Shown here in pieces: positions 1 through 10,700 of a stretch of 52,203 nucleotides of DNA. The notes under the pieces are model-generated. The model searched no databases and had not been told where the DNA came from. It saw only the letters and a program-made list of their open reading frames with translations. This DNA is from Acanthamoeba lenticulata. Taxonomy: Eukaryota > Discosea > Longamoebia > Acanthamoebidae. A program made the translations under genes and the position numbers. The DNA lies in assembly GCA_002179805.1 (NCBI GenBank), contig NAVB01000417.1, forward strand, positions 1 through 52,203, read 5' to 3'. Each line of letters starts with the position of its first letter. Positions within the stretch are counted from its first letter, which is position 1.

Positions 1-410
1 AAGACAGAAGAGCGAGGAGGGGCACGAGAAGAGAAAGAGAGAAGGACCTGAGCGGAGATGATGATAGAAGAGATGTTGGTAGCTTGCAAGCTGATGATGA
101 GGAACAACAGCGTCAGGTAGTAGCCCCACTTGTTGAAAAAAATTCTTGACAGGCCCTCAATTTCCACTCGGCCCTGCAACGCGTTGCAGCCCCAAGTGAA
201 CACGACGCAAACGGAAGGCGCGAACATGAGACACACCATACACAACACACACACACACATGCAACGGGAATAAGAGGGAAAGGCGACACAGCGCAGCCGC
301 AGAAGCAGACCTGAAAGCGCTCGTTGCCAGGCACAAGGGCCATGGCCTTGCACATCATGGTGGACGAGAAGGCGGCAATGATCATCACAATCACCATACC
401 CAACGTCGTT
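1..410 (-). CDS. Amino-acid transporter (Aa_trans family), partial: two internal exons
   Basis: Two consecutive exons are clear: 410-311 and 173-48, with AG acceptors and GT donors. The first encodes a hydrophobic helix followed by AMALVPGNERFQ. The second starts GRVEIEGLSRIFF and carries a helix ending in SLQATNISSIIISAQ. The order helix, then LVPGN, then a FQGRIE-like link, then a helix with TNIxSIIxSAQ matches the early transmembrane segments of amino-acid/auxin permeases of the Aa_trans type as I know them from amoebae. The family moves amino acids across plasma or lysosomal membranes; the substrate cannot be told from this fragment. The gene continues beyond position 1. The exon encoding the first helix is not resolved (see 510-786). 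Confidence 0.6.
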
Positions 411-509
411 CTGCAGAAGAAGAAAAAAAAGCCAGTCCATCACCACCGCCACAAAATGAAACGAGACCCCCAAGCGTCAGGGGGGTACTAGTCCTACAGT
501 TCTTACCCA

Positions 510-786
510 CCCTCTTCTTTCGCCTCGTCTATTTCCTCCTCTGGCTCCTTGCACTCTTAGCCTTTGCCCTCATCGTCATTGCCCCTTGTGCAGACGCTAG
601 CGATAGTGTTGCCCAGGACAATGGACATAAAGAGGACCTGGGGCAAGAAGTAGGCAACCCAAGGACCCCCGTACAGGTGGCTGGTTCCATGTCATCGAAG
701 AGCATAAGGGAGCCACAAATAGCGCCCGAAATAATTATGAAGAGGCAGCAAGTGCTGAGAACGTGACAGGCAATGCTAACCTTCAT
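510..786 (-). pseudogene. Possible disrupted 5' part of the membrane-protein gene
   Basis: An ATG at 786 opens a hydrophobic N-terminus (CLFIIISGAICGSLMLF). After about 35 codons the membrane-like reading moves to another frame, which encodes YGGPWVAYFLPQVLFMS and then an acidic tail, with one in-frame TAA near 553 before a good GT donor at about 510. No GT-AG intron that I can find joins the two frames. Either this is a damaged upstream exon of the neighbouring permease, a separate decayed membrane-protein gene, or a region with sequence errors. The expected first-helix signature of Aa_trans proteins is not seen here. Confidence 0.3.
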
Positions 787-2078
787 CCTTGGCTCAGCAT
801 CTTCTTGCAGTCTTTTTTGGGGTAGTGCCGCGTAGCCAAAGCCGCGACAAAGGCGCCCGCTTGGCGCAGGGTTGGGGCGGAAAAATAAAGAAAATATTTA
901 TTACAAAAATAAGCCAACAACTCACAAGCGACGATGATATTAGGCAACTTGCTCAACGTGTTCTTGCCTGACGTGGCCGACGTGGTGGTTCTGCTACAGT
1001 CGAGAGCAATCACCGGCTGGCGGCTCAGCTCGCGCACCACGCGGCGGCACTCGGCGAGCACGAGGGCCGACTTTGGGCCGTCGCTGTGGCCCCTCTTCAT
1101 GGCGGGCCAGGCCTGGGCGCGGTACCGCTGCGTCTCCCGAGGGTCGGCGTCGGGTCGCTTGGTGCACTCGGGCAGGCCGCACAAAGCGGTCCCGCGGCGA
1201 GTCGGCGCGTCCACGAGGTGAAAGGCGAGCTCGACGGCGCGACGCGGGCTCGCCCCATAGTCAACCAGCCGCACCGCGATGGCGTCGACACCCACGCCCG
1301 GATAGAGGCCGGCGCTGGGCTCGGTGAGGAGCCACTGTTCGGCCGTGCGGCACGCTTGCTTTTCGCTCTCGTTCGAGGGGCCCGCCATGCCAAAGCCCGA
1401 CGAGGGCGCCTTGCGCCGGTTTGACCCGCGTGGCACAACAGGCGTTGGCGCCAACGCCGCGAGGGGGGCGTCGGACGCGCTAGCGCAGCAGGGGCTCGCG
1501 TGCCCTGTGGCCCCATCCACGCGCACAAAGCCTGCGCCCAGGCGGGCATGTGCCGTTCCCAACTGGAACCAAGTGCAGGCAAACTCGTTGGCCTGGTCGC
1601 GCGGCAGCAAAGTGGCAATTAGGTCGGCGCATCGGGAGGCAAGTTGACGCGCAGCCTCGGCGCCGGCGGCGTGCAATATCGCCTCGTCGCCCGACCACGC
1701 GGCTATGGCGTCGGCACAACAGAGGTTGTGGTTGATGATGGCAGCGAGCACGCCGAGGACGGCCTGCGACCACAGCGCGCGCTGCAGGTCGGGGCGCAGC
1801 GACGTTTGCGAGAGGGCGATGGCGCAAAAATTGGCGGCCCGCGCCAGGTACGGCGCAACCGCGTCTGGCAAATCGCAAACGTCGGGTTGCGACGCAAGCG
1901 CGGGCCATGAAGGCTGGGCAAAGAGGCCCGCGCGCCGCAACACGGCAAAGTTGGCATCGCGTAGCATGACCGAAACGAACCAGCGGCCGCGATTGCGCGC
2001 GTCATAGATGCCGTTGGCGCATGCCGTTTCGCCCAGTAGGTCGCTGTTGCATTGCGGGCCAGATACCACCGGCCGCAC
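783..2078 (-). CDS. GC-rich orphan ORF, unknown function
   Basis: A 431-codon reading frame is open here, but its 5' limit is a GTG at 2078, not an ATG; the first ATG lies near MLRDANFAVL. The protein is rich in Ala, Arg and Leu, with helical stretches and a Cys pair in LCGLPECTKRP. I recognise no domain. The last 60 or so codons (after about 985) are AT-richer and look like read-through into intron or 3' UTR, and the stop overlaps the ATG of the next frame by chance. Base composition from about 985 to 2235 is clearly more GC-rich than the flanks. It could be an exon of a host gene or transferred DNA; because GC-rich DNA gives chance ORFs, confidence is low. Confidence 0.3.
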   Translation of the reverse strand: MRPVVSGPQCNSDLLGETACANGIYDARNRGRWFVSVMLRDANFAVLRRAGLFAQPSWPALASQPDVCDLPDAVAPYLARAANFCAIALSQTSLRPDLQRALWSQAVLGVLAAIINHNLCCADAIAAWSGDEAILHAAGAEAARQLASRCADLIATLLPRDQANEFACTWFQLGTAHARLGAGFVRVDGATGHASPCCASASDAPLAALAPTPVVPRGSNRRKAPSSGFGMAGPSNESEKQACRTAEQWLLTEPSAGLYPGVGVDAIAVRLVDYGASPRRAVELAFHLVDAPTRRGTALCGLPECTKRPDADPRETQRYRAQAWPAMKRGHSDGPKSALVLAECRRVVRELSRQPVIALDCSRTTTSATSGKNTLSKLPNIIVACELLAYFCNKYFLYFSAPTLRQAGAFVAALATRHYPKKDCKKMLSQG

Positions 2079-2234
2079 GGGCCACGGCTAAGAGGGCACG
2101 GGACGCGATCGCAGCGTGCAATGGCGCCACGCCTGTGTGTTGCCGCCCGCGGCGATTGCTGCAATCCGCGGCGGCACAAGGCGGTGAAGATCGAGAAACG
2201 GCTTCTCGCCGCCGAGTGCGACGATGGCGCGGGT

Positions 2235-2899
2235 AACATTGTTGTCAGCCAAGACCACCGCACCACAAAGAGAAGCTTGAAGCCAGGCCTTCTGGAGCTT
2301 GAAGAACTCTCCATTGAAGACTTTGGGTGAGTAACCACCCCAAAGAGCATGGAACTTGCTGTTGGCATCGAGAAGAGCCATGAACTGTTGCCCTGGGCTG
2401 TTGAGCTTGAACGACCAGGCCGGGTCCTTCTTGCTGCACGTAGACACGCCAGAAAGGCGTAGGTCGAAGCTGTCCATCCACAGTCAGCCGCCTGCCACAG
2501 CTCCAGACAGATCTAGGCCAGCCACAGCAGCACGCCAGGACTGTAGAGAGCCCAGCTTGATGGCACGCTCTCTCCACTCACAAAGGCAATGATGAAGGAT
2601 GTGGCAATTGTGGTGGAGTGTGCGTGAAGAACACTTGATCCACCTTTGAATATGTTGGTAGAGTTGGTGATAGCCCACTGCAAAGCAGTCCTTGTAGAGG
2701 AGAGCGAGAACGAAGCGGCGCACAAAAAGTTTTTCCCTTGAATCATGCTCCACAAAGGAGGCTTGGCTGCAGTAGCATAAGCTACCATGTCTTGCAAGAT
2801 GCAGGCAGGGATGCGCCTCTTGACTTCCTCAGCGACTTCTGACTGTGAGAGCTGCATTGTGTGAATGACCAGCGTGACTTGTGTGCAGTGTGTACCCAC
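2235..2899 (-). pseudogene. DDE-superfamily transposase remnant
   Basis: Fragments of a cut-and-paste DDE transposase are spread over two frames. The upstream part (from about 2899) reads RRIPACILQDMVAYATAA. After a frameshift near 2750 it continues with LLYKDCFAVGYHQLYQHIQ and a helix ending CEWRERAIKLGSLQSW. A TGA at 2484-2486 interrupts the frame just before the first catalytic block MDSFDLRL. Then follow WSFKLNSPGQQFMALLDA, LWGGYSPKV and the second block VVLADNN. The third acidic residue expected downstream is not found, because the similarity stops near 2235, where composition also changes. One frameshift, one nonsense codon and a missing C-terminus make it inactive. I did not find terminal inverted repeats. 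Confidence 0.65.
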
Positions 2900-3318
2900 C
2901 CCTGCAGGAACTGTACCATGTGGGGAGTCTACTCACGCCAATCATTTTATTATGTACCCGGAGCTCATTGGTGCGCCTTTGTCGCTGTGCGTCCACTCTC
3001 ACGGTCGGCTCTTGTCGTGGACCGCGATTGGCGATGCCGCGGCTTGCTTTTCCGCTCGTTGGGTTCTGCGAAGATTGCTTTGCATGCAGGCCCGAGCAGC
3101 AATATGGCGACAACAGAGTTGCTGGCTGCTGCCCCAGAAAGGTTGTTGCGGCACTCTTGCGCGTAGGCGGCGATCGCGCCACGCCGCGACCACAGCGCGC
3201 AGCCACGGCGATCTCGATCAGACTCGGCGCGTCTTTGACGATCGGCGAGCAGCCATCAGCCATGTCTTGCTTGATGATGTTTTTTTTTATGGTTGTTTCT
3301 ACACACGACTGGAGGGAG

Positions 3319-4110
3319 TCAAGGGTCAGGCGCCGACGGGCGACGCTGGTTGCTGGTGCTCTTGGAGGGGCGTGACCGCTTGACTTTGCCAGGCTTGACT
3401 GCCCCCTTTCGAGTGCCGCTCTTGCTGGGCACCCCGTCAAGCAGAGGTCCTACGATGGTCTTCATGATAAAGTCCACCTGCTCCTCGACAGGCGTCGCCT
3501 GTGGAGAGGAGGAGGCATCGCTGTGTTGCTTCAGCTTCCCGTCCCGCTCGTGCATGAGAATGATAGCGTCCACTGTGTGCTGCAGCATGTCTTCAAGCTT
3601 GGTCTCGGTTCTCTTCAGCGCTGCTTCGCGCTCAACACAGTCATTACCATGGCCTGCCCAGCATGTTGATGGACTCGAAACGCTTGCTGGAGGTGTGCTG
3701 TCTGTGCCGCCTCAGCAGCAGCTTGACCAAAGGGGGGCTGGAATTCTCTTGAGCATTGCCTGACCTCAGTGCCGAGCTTGCCGCCTGTGTTTTGGGGATG
3801 TACGAAATTTCCCCATTGGGCTCGCCCACGTCTTCCGTCGCGCACGCCCACCGGTTCTCCCACGACGTCACCATCCTTGATGCCGAGATCCACTAACTTC
3901 TTCTTCTTCTTCTTCTTTGAACCCCAATGCCTCAACAATAGATAGTTCTGCAGCTGGCGGTAGTACGCACGTACCAACGGAAGAACTACTCGAGTAGTTG
4001 GCTTCGACGATCTCTTGGTCGGTGGGCGCATCTCCATCTTGTCCTCGGCAGTGGGCGTAGGGTTGCAGCCTCGTGGTCACGTCCCAAAAAATGTCTTTCA
4101 TGTGCTCTCG
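3319..4110 (-). other. Unresolved region with coding-like fragments
   Basis: Minus-strand fragments with protein-like composition occur in different frames and do not join through splice sites I can defend. One near 3590-3660 reads KRTETKLEDMLQHTVDAIIL and ends in a basic, Ser/Lys-rich tail with a stop near 3319. Another near 3650-3870 has Gln/Ala-rich helices. A third near 3870-4240 contains VREHMKDIFWDVTTRLQPY and a Glu run encoded by a CTT repeat (3898-3918). They may be exons of a gene of unknown function, or decayed DNA beside the transposase remnant. I recognise no domain. Confidence 0.25.
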
Positions 4111-4114
4111 CACT

Positions 4115-4568
4115 TTATTTACAGCAGGCAGGGCAAGGAAGGCCATGAATCCCAGCATTGTCGAGGCAGCAACAGCACTGGTCCCACGCGGGACCGAGGC
4201 ATGCAATACAATCCTGCAGCGTTTTTTGGCACTGATCCACACAGTTCCAGAAGCTCTTCTTTCTTTCTAGTAGGACAAATCTTGTGTGCTAGAGTGTGGC
4301 AGACACTTACCAGGCAGCAGTGATCAAACGGAGCAGGCTCGAAGAAGGCGTGGCATTCAGCCTCGGTTGAGTTGGTGCAGCGGAACTGCGCCAAGGCAAG
4401 CAGGTTCTGCGCATGTTTTGGGTCAAGTGACACCACTCGGTTGAGGCTGTGCGTTGGAATCAAAGCGGCCTTGGCAATTGCCAGCACTGCCACAAGGAGG
4501 AAGATCGTGGGCAAACCGAGCGTATGACGAAACACAAAATGCTGCTGCAGAACAACCATGCAACACAC
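4115..4568 (-). CDS. Small cysteine-rich secreted or membrane protein, two exons
   Basis: Exon 1 (4568-4311) is exactly 86 codons and exon 2 (4231-4115) is 38 codons plus TAA, joined in phase 0 over a 79-bp GT-AG intron. The 124-residue product begins with a hydrophobic stretch (TIFLLVAVLAIAKAAL) that can serve as a signal peptide or anchor. Two Cys lie at the N-terminus, four in the middle (FRCTNSTEAEC, DHCCL), and ten of the last 38 residues are Cys, including a CCCC run and a final CCK. This suggests a disulfide-bonded or metal-binding secreted domain. I recognise no family. A second acceptor at 4267 would give a different, longer frame, but needs a 44-bp intron, shorter than the others here. 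Confidence 0.4.
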
Positions 4569-4772
4569 AATAAAACTTGGGCGGCCAATGGGCCTTGGGC
4601 GATTCCTCTTAATTACACCTTCTTCCTTCGCCTTTCCTCAAGTGTCACTCCTGTCACAGCGCAACTCCGTTTGCGTCGACTGCTGCACCTCTCAAGATAC
4701 AGTACCAACAGCGCAATGTCCATATGTGTGTGTGTGTGTTCTTGTTTTATGTACAGACTACGTCTGAAAGAT

Positions 4773-7700
4773 TCATGGACGTGTCTTGGTGGCCAGGTAC
4801 GGAAAGGTCTTCTTGAGCTCCATCAGCCCTTGCCGACTCACTTGATTTGTGCTGTCCATGCCCAGCTGCTTGAGCTGCTTGCAGGTTCTGAGTGCAACAA
4901 CAACAATAACAACAACAACAAACAGGTTAAGAAAAATAGGGCGAGGTGGGCGTGGTACTGGTGGTGTTGGTGGACAAGGAGGGAGCGGGAGTGCAAATTT
5001 GGTACCGAGCCAGGTGGAGAATGGAAGTATCAGAGATTTGACGGCAGCCATTAAGGGAGATCACTTGAAGGAGAGGGCAGTGGGCAGCCATTTTCATGAC
5101 TGACGCATCAGTGATCTTGTAGCAGCGGCCCAGGCGAATGATTTGCAGTGCTGGGCAATGGCGGGCGATTTTCATTAAGCCTGTATGCGTGTGTGTGTGT
5201 GTGTGTTTGTGAAGAGTTCTCTTAGTTCTCGAACTCCAGAAGTGCACATCTTAGGAGGAGGAAGAGAGGGGGAGGGGGGTGGAGAGACCTGCATCAGTCA
5301 CCTTCCAGCATCCTGACAGGATGAGAGCCTTAAGGTTGACACAGCATTGAGCCACATTCACCATGCTCATGTCCGTCAGCTTGGTGGCGTTTGCTACATT
5401 AAGCAGCTGTGTTCATCACGCGCACAGATAGTCGAGAAATATGAGGAGAGAGGTTGCCTAACGTAACATTATCATCACCAAAGCTGTGTCGAAAACATGT
5501 ATGCAGCGCACTACGCACTTGAGAAAGGTGGCGCACCTCGAGGTAGGGACATGAATGTGCAATGCTGGTGAGGGCATCATCAGTGACTTGTTTACAATCT
5601 GATAGGTCCAGCACACGCAATGCAGGGCAGCTCTTGGCTGCTTGCCACACCCCAAAAAAGAGTTAAGAGGAGCTCCAGTGGTAGTGATGGTGGTGCGGGG
5701 CCACTGTTTGGTGGAGAACGGTGTACCAAGCTGAACGATAGCCGGAGCCGAGACACGGGTACACCATGAAAGAACCAGTTGTTGCAGCTCGGGACAATGC
5801 TGTCCAGCGGCTAAGAGCACCTCGGACTTGAGCTGCTTACATCGTGACAAGTTGAGCTTTACAAGCGATGGACAACTGCGCAGCACCTGGATCAAGGCCT
5901 CGCTGCTCACCTGCTCACCACAAAAAAAGATGACGTCATGATGGGCCATCAAAACCATTGCGCTCACTTGAGCATAAGAGAGAAAGAGAGAAAGAGGGGG
6001 GGGGATAAATACGTTTTGACAACCCGACAGGTTGAGCACGCGCAGGTTGGGGCAGTGGTGAGCGATGGCCACCATGGCCGCGCTGGTCACTTTTTCACAG
6101 CCGGCCAGATTGAGGACCTGGAGCTTGGCGGACGCGCGAGTCACCACCTGCGCAAGGGCGTCGTCGGTGATCTTGTAGGTCCCACCTAGTAGGATGGCCT
6201 GCAGATTGGAGCACCTGGTGGTGATGTTGGTTGGTTGATTGATTGATTGATTGATGGGTCAGTGACACTACGGCTTGCCGTGGTCGAGAACAAGTTGGAG
6301 CAACATGTTGGGGAGGGAAAAGACACACCGTCGAGAGAGGGACAAGATGGCCTCATCATTGATGGCATGACACTGGTCAAGTCCCAAGGATTGCAGCGAG
6401 GGGCACCGCTCGGCCAATTGCATTACCGCCGCGTTGGTCACATTCTAAGCCGTGGCCACCACACGCCCGGAAAATGGAAGGTGTAAGGAGCAAGCGTGAA
6501 GAAGTGGAGAACGAGAAAGAGAGAGAGAGAGAAAGAGCACCTTGCATCGCGAAAGGTCCACAAGTGAAAGAGAAGGGCAGTGCTTGGCCAAACTGGCAAC
6601 CGTCGCATCAGTAATTTTCTCACAACCCACAAATGAGCATGTATGAAGGGCTGGCCAATGCGCTACGACAGACATCACTGCCTTGGGCGTGATCTGACAG
6701 ATGACAGATTGAATTCACCAAAAACGTAAGACTGACCGGCCCCACATTGAAGAGGAATAGCGAGGGTGAGAGAGTCGTCGTGCGATACGGTACATTAGTG
6801 CAGGCGTTGAGTTTGATCGATCGAAGTCGCGAGCACTTGGCTAGAGGCAAAAGTGCCTCGTCGCCAATTCGGCAGCCGCTGAGATCGATGCTTTCCAAGT
6901 GACAACAATGAGCAGCCACTTGACTCAACACTGTTGCTGTCACGTTACCGCAGAAGGCCAACGACAGCGACCGAAGATTGGTGCATCGAGGCAAGACTTG
7001 CAGCATCACCTTTTGGATTCCAAGCCACGCGCAGGCGCAAGCAACGGCGCGTCAGCAATTCGTTTAATTATGAAATTGGGGCGCAGTGCGGGGTACCTCA
7101 TGAGATAGTTTGCGGCAGTCAGAAAGGTCGAGATGGCGAAGAGAAGCCCAAGCTGGAATGGTCGCGTAGGCACGTGCACTGACTGCCGCACCAATCAACC
7201 CACAACCTCGCAGGTCCAGTGCTTGGAGGGATGAGCACTGCACACAACGTGACGAAACATGGGTGCGCCATGCCACGCACGATTTAGTGCACAAGCCACA
7301 AACACGCAAATCACAGTGAAAAAAAAATCGAAAAAAAACACAAAAAAAGAAACACTCAGGAAGCAGCACCTGCTGGAGAAGAAGTGTGAGCGTTTCATCG
7401 GTGACCGAGCTTCCGCTAAGATCAAGGTGCTTGAGTGAGGGGAGCAAAACGGATCGTCGTTGGCCGCTAGCGGCAGGCGTCTCAAACGCCGCACTTGTAA
7501 GCCTGGTTCGGTGACGCGTCGCGTGCGTGTGGATTTTATAAGGAACAAAATTAAGAACAAAGCAGGCAAGCAGGCTTTCGCAGGCAGAGAGGCGTACCCA
7601 TGACACCCGGTAAGCTTAAGTGTTGTCAAGCGAGAGCCATAGCGATGAGCAATGAAGGACAGCGCTGAGTTGGAGAGCTGCTGGGTGGTCCACCACGCCG

Positions 7701-10700
7701 AATCCACCTCCTCGAAGGTAGGACATCGTTGGGCAATCTTGACAAGGAATGCCAGGTCGCGCCCCTCCAAAGCCCCCTCGGCCCCGCGTGGAGACACGAA
7801 CGGTGAGGACGATAAGCCGAGCGGCGAAGAGCATCTGAACGGTGAGAACGAGAGCGGTGGCGCATAGGGAGAACTTGGCAATACGGATGGCGATGTTGTA
7901 GTGGACGAGGAAGAGGATGCAGAGAGGCCGGTCGGTGAAGATGAGCCAGGTAGCGAGGGAGAGGAAACGGGCGACGTCGTCTCACCCACATCAGAAGAAG
8001 GGCTGGCTAATAGTGATCGGTCTTCGTCTCCATCGCGGAAGAGGGTGGTGCGGACAGTTTTCTTCAAAGAAGAGGATGAAGTAGAAGCGGTAGTGGTGAG
8101 TGGTGATGGACGCGTCACCGGCGATGTGTGGGGCGTCGTAAGCAGAGAGCCGGGAACGGAAAAGAGCGCGGCCGGGCTAAACAAAGATGAAGGGGAAGAG
8201 GACGGGCGAGGTGGGCAAGTGAGGTTATTGCGTATGGGCGAGACGGGAGGCGACGGCGTAGGTGAAGCCGGTGTGGAGAGCGAAAAGGTCGGGCCTGTTG
8301 GCAGCTCGCCACTCATCACCGGTGCTACCGGCGCCGGTGAAGGTGAGCGACGCTGGTGTGAAGCAAGCGGAGCCGGCAAGGTGGTGAGCAGAAGCGATGA
8401 GAGCGAGCTCATGGAGAGCGAAAGGTGATGGGCCTCGCCATCATCATCGTCTCCAAACGCGTAGATATCGTAGTAGTTAGTTAGCTGTTGCTGCGCGGCA
8501 TTTCCGTCCACTACAGTAGTAGCCACGCTGTCGTCATCCAGGTCGGTGGTAGAGAGACGAGCAGTCCCGACTGCATCTCTGGCGTCTTGCGGATCCAAGC
8601 TTGTTGTTGTTGTTGTTGTAGGATTTTCTGGCGTAGAAGAGGGAGACGGAGGGCATGGTGTCGCACATGATAGCGGTGGAGAAGCAACGGCTGCATCAGT
8701 CTGATCAGGTTGTTGAGTTGGTCCGCCGTCGGCTGCCTCGCTCAACAGCTTGAGTGACGGATGCTGTGCCGTGATATGAAGCTCGGGATTGAGGGCAAAG
8801 GCACGCGCATACTTCTCCCCCGAGAGTTGGAAGAGCTTCTCAGCGTCATCGCCAACCTTGGCTCTCGCTTGTTCGTACAGAACGTCGCCCCAACTGCCAG
8901 GTCACCAGCGATCAATTTGACTGTTGGTGTTTTAAAAGAATGGGTCTGATTGCTGCTGGTACCTGTAGAAGGCCTGCCACATGTCTGGTCGCAACTCTGT
9001 AGCCGCGCTGTAGGTCGCGGCAGCAAGCACGTAAAGACGCATTCTGGGCGATCAACACCACACAACAAAATATGCGGCTTGTTTGTCAGCCCACTTGAGG
9101 AAGCCCTGGTGACGCTGAGCAAGGAAAAAGGCCTGCAGGGACGAACCGTTCGTCAGCGGATTGATCCAGCGCGAGTCGTTGAAGCAGCTCGCCGAGCTTG
9201 GTGAGGGAAAGAGTGCAGCGCATCTGCTGATACTTATCAACAGCTTTCCACACGAGCCGATCCCGCTCTTCGCCAGACTTGGTCTTCATTTGCTCACATA
9301 GTCCATCACCCCAGTTCTTGAGGATGAGCTGGTTGCCAGGCATTGAAGACAGTGCTGTATCGAACTTGGCCATCGCCAGACTGAACAAACGATCTGCGCT
9401 CAAAAAAAAACCCAAAATAAAACAAGGGTTGAGTTAGAATATTAATGAATAAGAAAAGAATAAGAAAAAACAAACCTGACTCCTCGCCCTTCGTGTTCAT
9501 GGCTTGAATGCAAAGGGCGGCGCCCTCTGCGTGAGAGATGATGTCCATGTGTTTCGCTTTAGCCGAAATTTTCAGCAGATCGGGATACACCAGCGCAAGC
9601 GAATCAGGGCTCATTGCCAACTACCATCAAAAGAGAGAGAGAGAGAAAGAGAAAGAGAAAGAGAAAGGTTAGGCTTGTCAGCCATGATAGGACGTGTGTC
9701 TCCCCAACCCTCTACGGAAGGTTTGAACCTGCTGCAGAGCCTTCGCGGCCAAGCGTACGCCCATGATGGTCTGTAGTCGAGTGAAGATGGTGAGCATCGA
9801 GGCATCTTGCTTGAGATTGTAGTCAGCTGCGGCTTCATCCATTGACAGCCCGTTGACAAACTTGCGGCCAAGCACGCGCTTGTGTTTTAACACATGAAAA
9901 TTGTGTGTTTGTGAGTGTGCGTCAAGATAGTGCGCAGCTGGAGGAAGGTTTCACATCAAGGATGGCGACGGCTGATCGCAGTTACCTTAATTTCCACCTT
10001 CCAAAAGTGGTCCGACTCAGGCCGTTTGCCCAGGATCAGGTTGAAGTAGTCGATAAGCTGTCGTCGATACAGTTCTTCGGATGGCAAAGCGGTCTCTTCC
10101 ATTTTGCGGCGCAGCATTGATCGCAGACTGCACTTGATAGCACGGCTCAGCATCTCGTTGAGCAGCAGCTGCTTGACTTGGGGCGCTGTCACCAGAAAGC
10201 GGATGCGTCCCAACTAGGTTGGGTTGTGTGGTTGGTTTTTCACGTTAGCCATCTGATGCATGTGGGTGTGAGCGTGCGTGTATGTGTGTACATGTCGCAT
10301 GTTGATGCCTTCGCGGTGCATGAGCTGAGTGAGCTTAAGACTCTTCAACTGGCGCTCATCGAGGCGGTCGAGCCAGGCAGCAAAGCGCGGAATCACCTTG
10401 CGGTGAAGTCGCTGAGTGGCTTCAATCACTTCGCTCTCGTGAACATCTTTGTCATGCTGGCCGAACCGAGAGAAAGCGTCCGACGAGAGAGGCACTGGAT
10501 TTCGCTTCACCAGTTCCGGGCGCAAGAGACAGTACAGGTAGCTTGCTTTGGGTGATCTAAAAACCAGTGACACACACCAACAAGTGAACGTGAATAAGTA
10601 AATAACTCAAAAATAAAAAAGAATGCACTACGGCGCTAACATGGGGGAAGCTCTCTCTCTCATGATAATGAGGCAAATTCAAATACCCTTCAGGCATCGC

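Noticed and set aside
4449..5054. 201-aa plus-strand ORF with polyasparagine
   Set aside because: The Asn run comes from an AAC repeat in an LRR-gene intron, and the ORF crosses the 3' end of that gene on the other strand.
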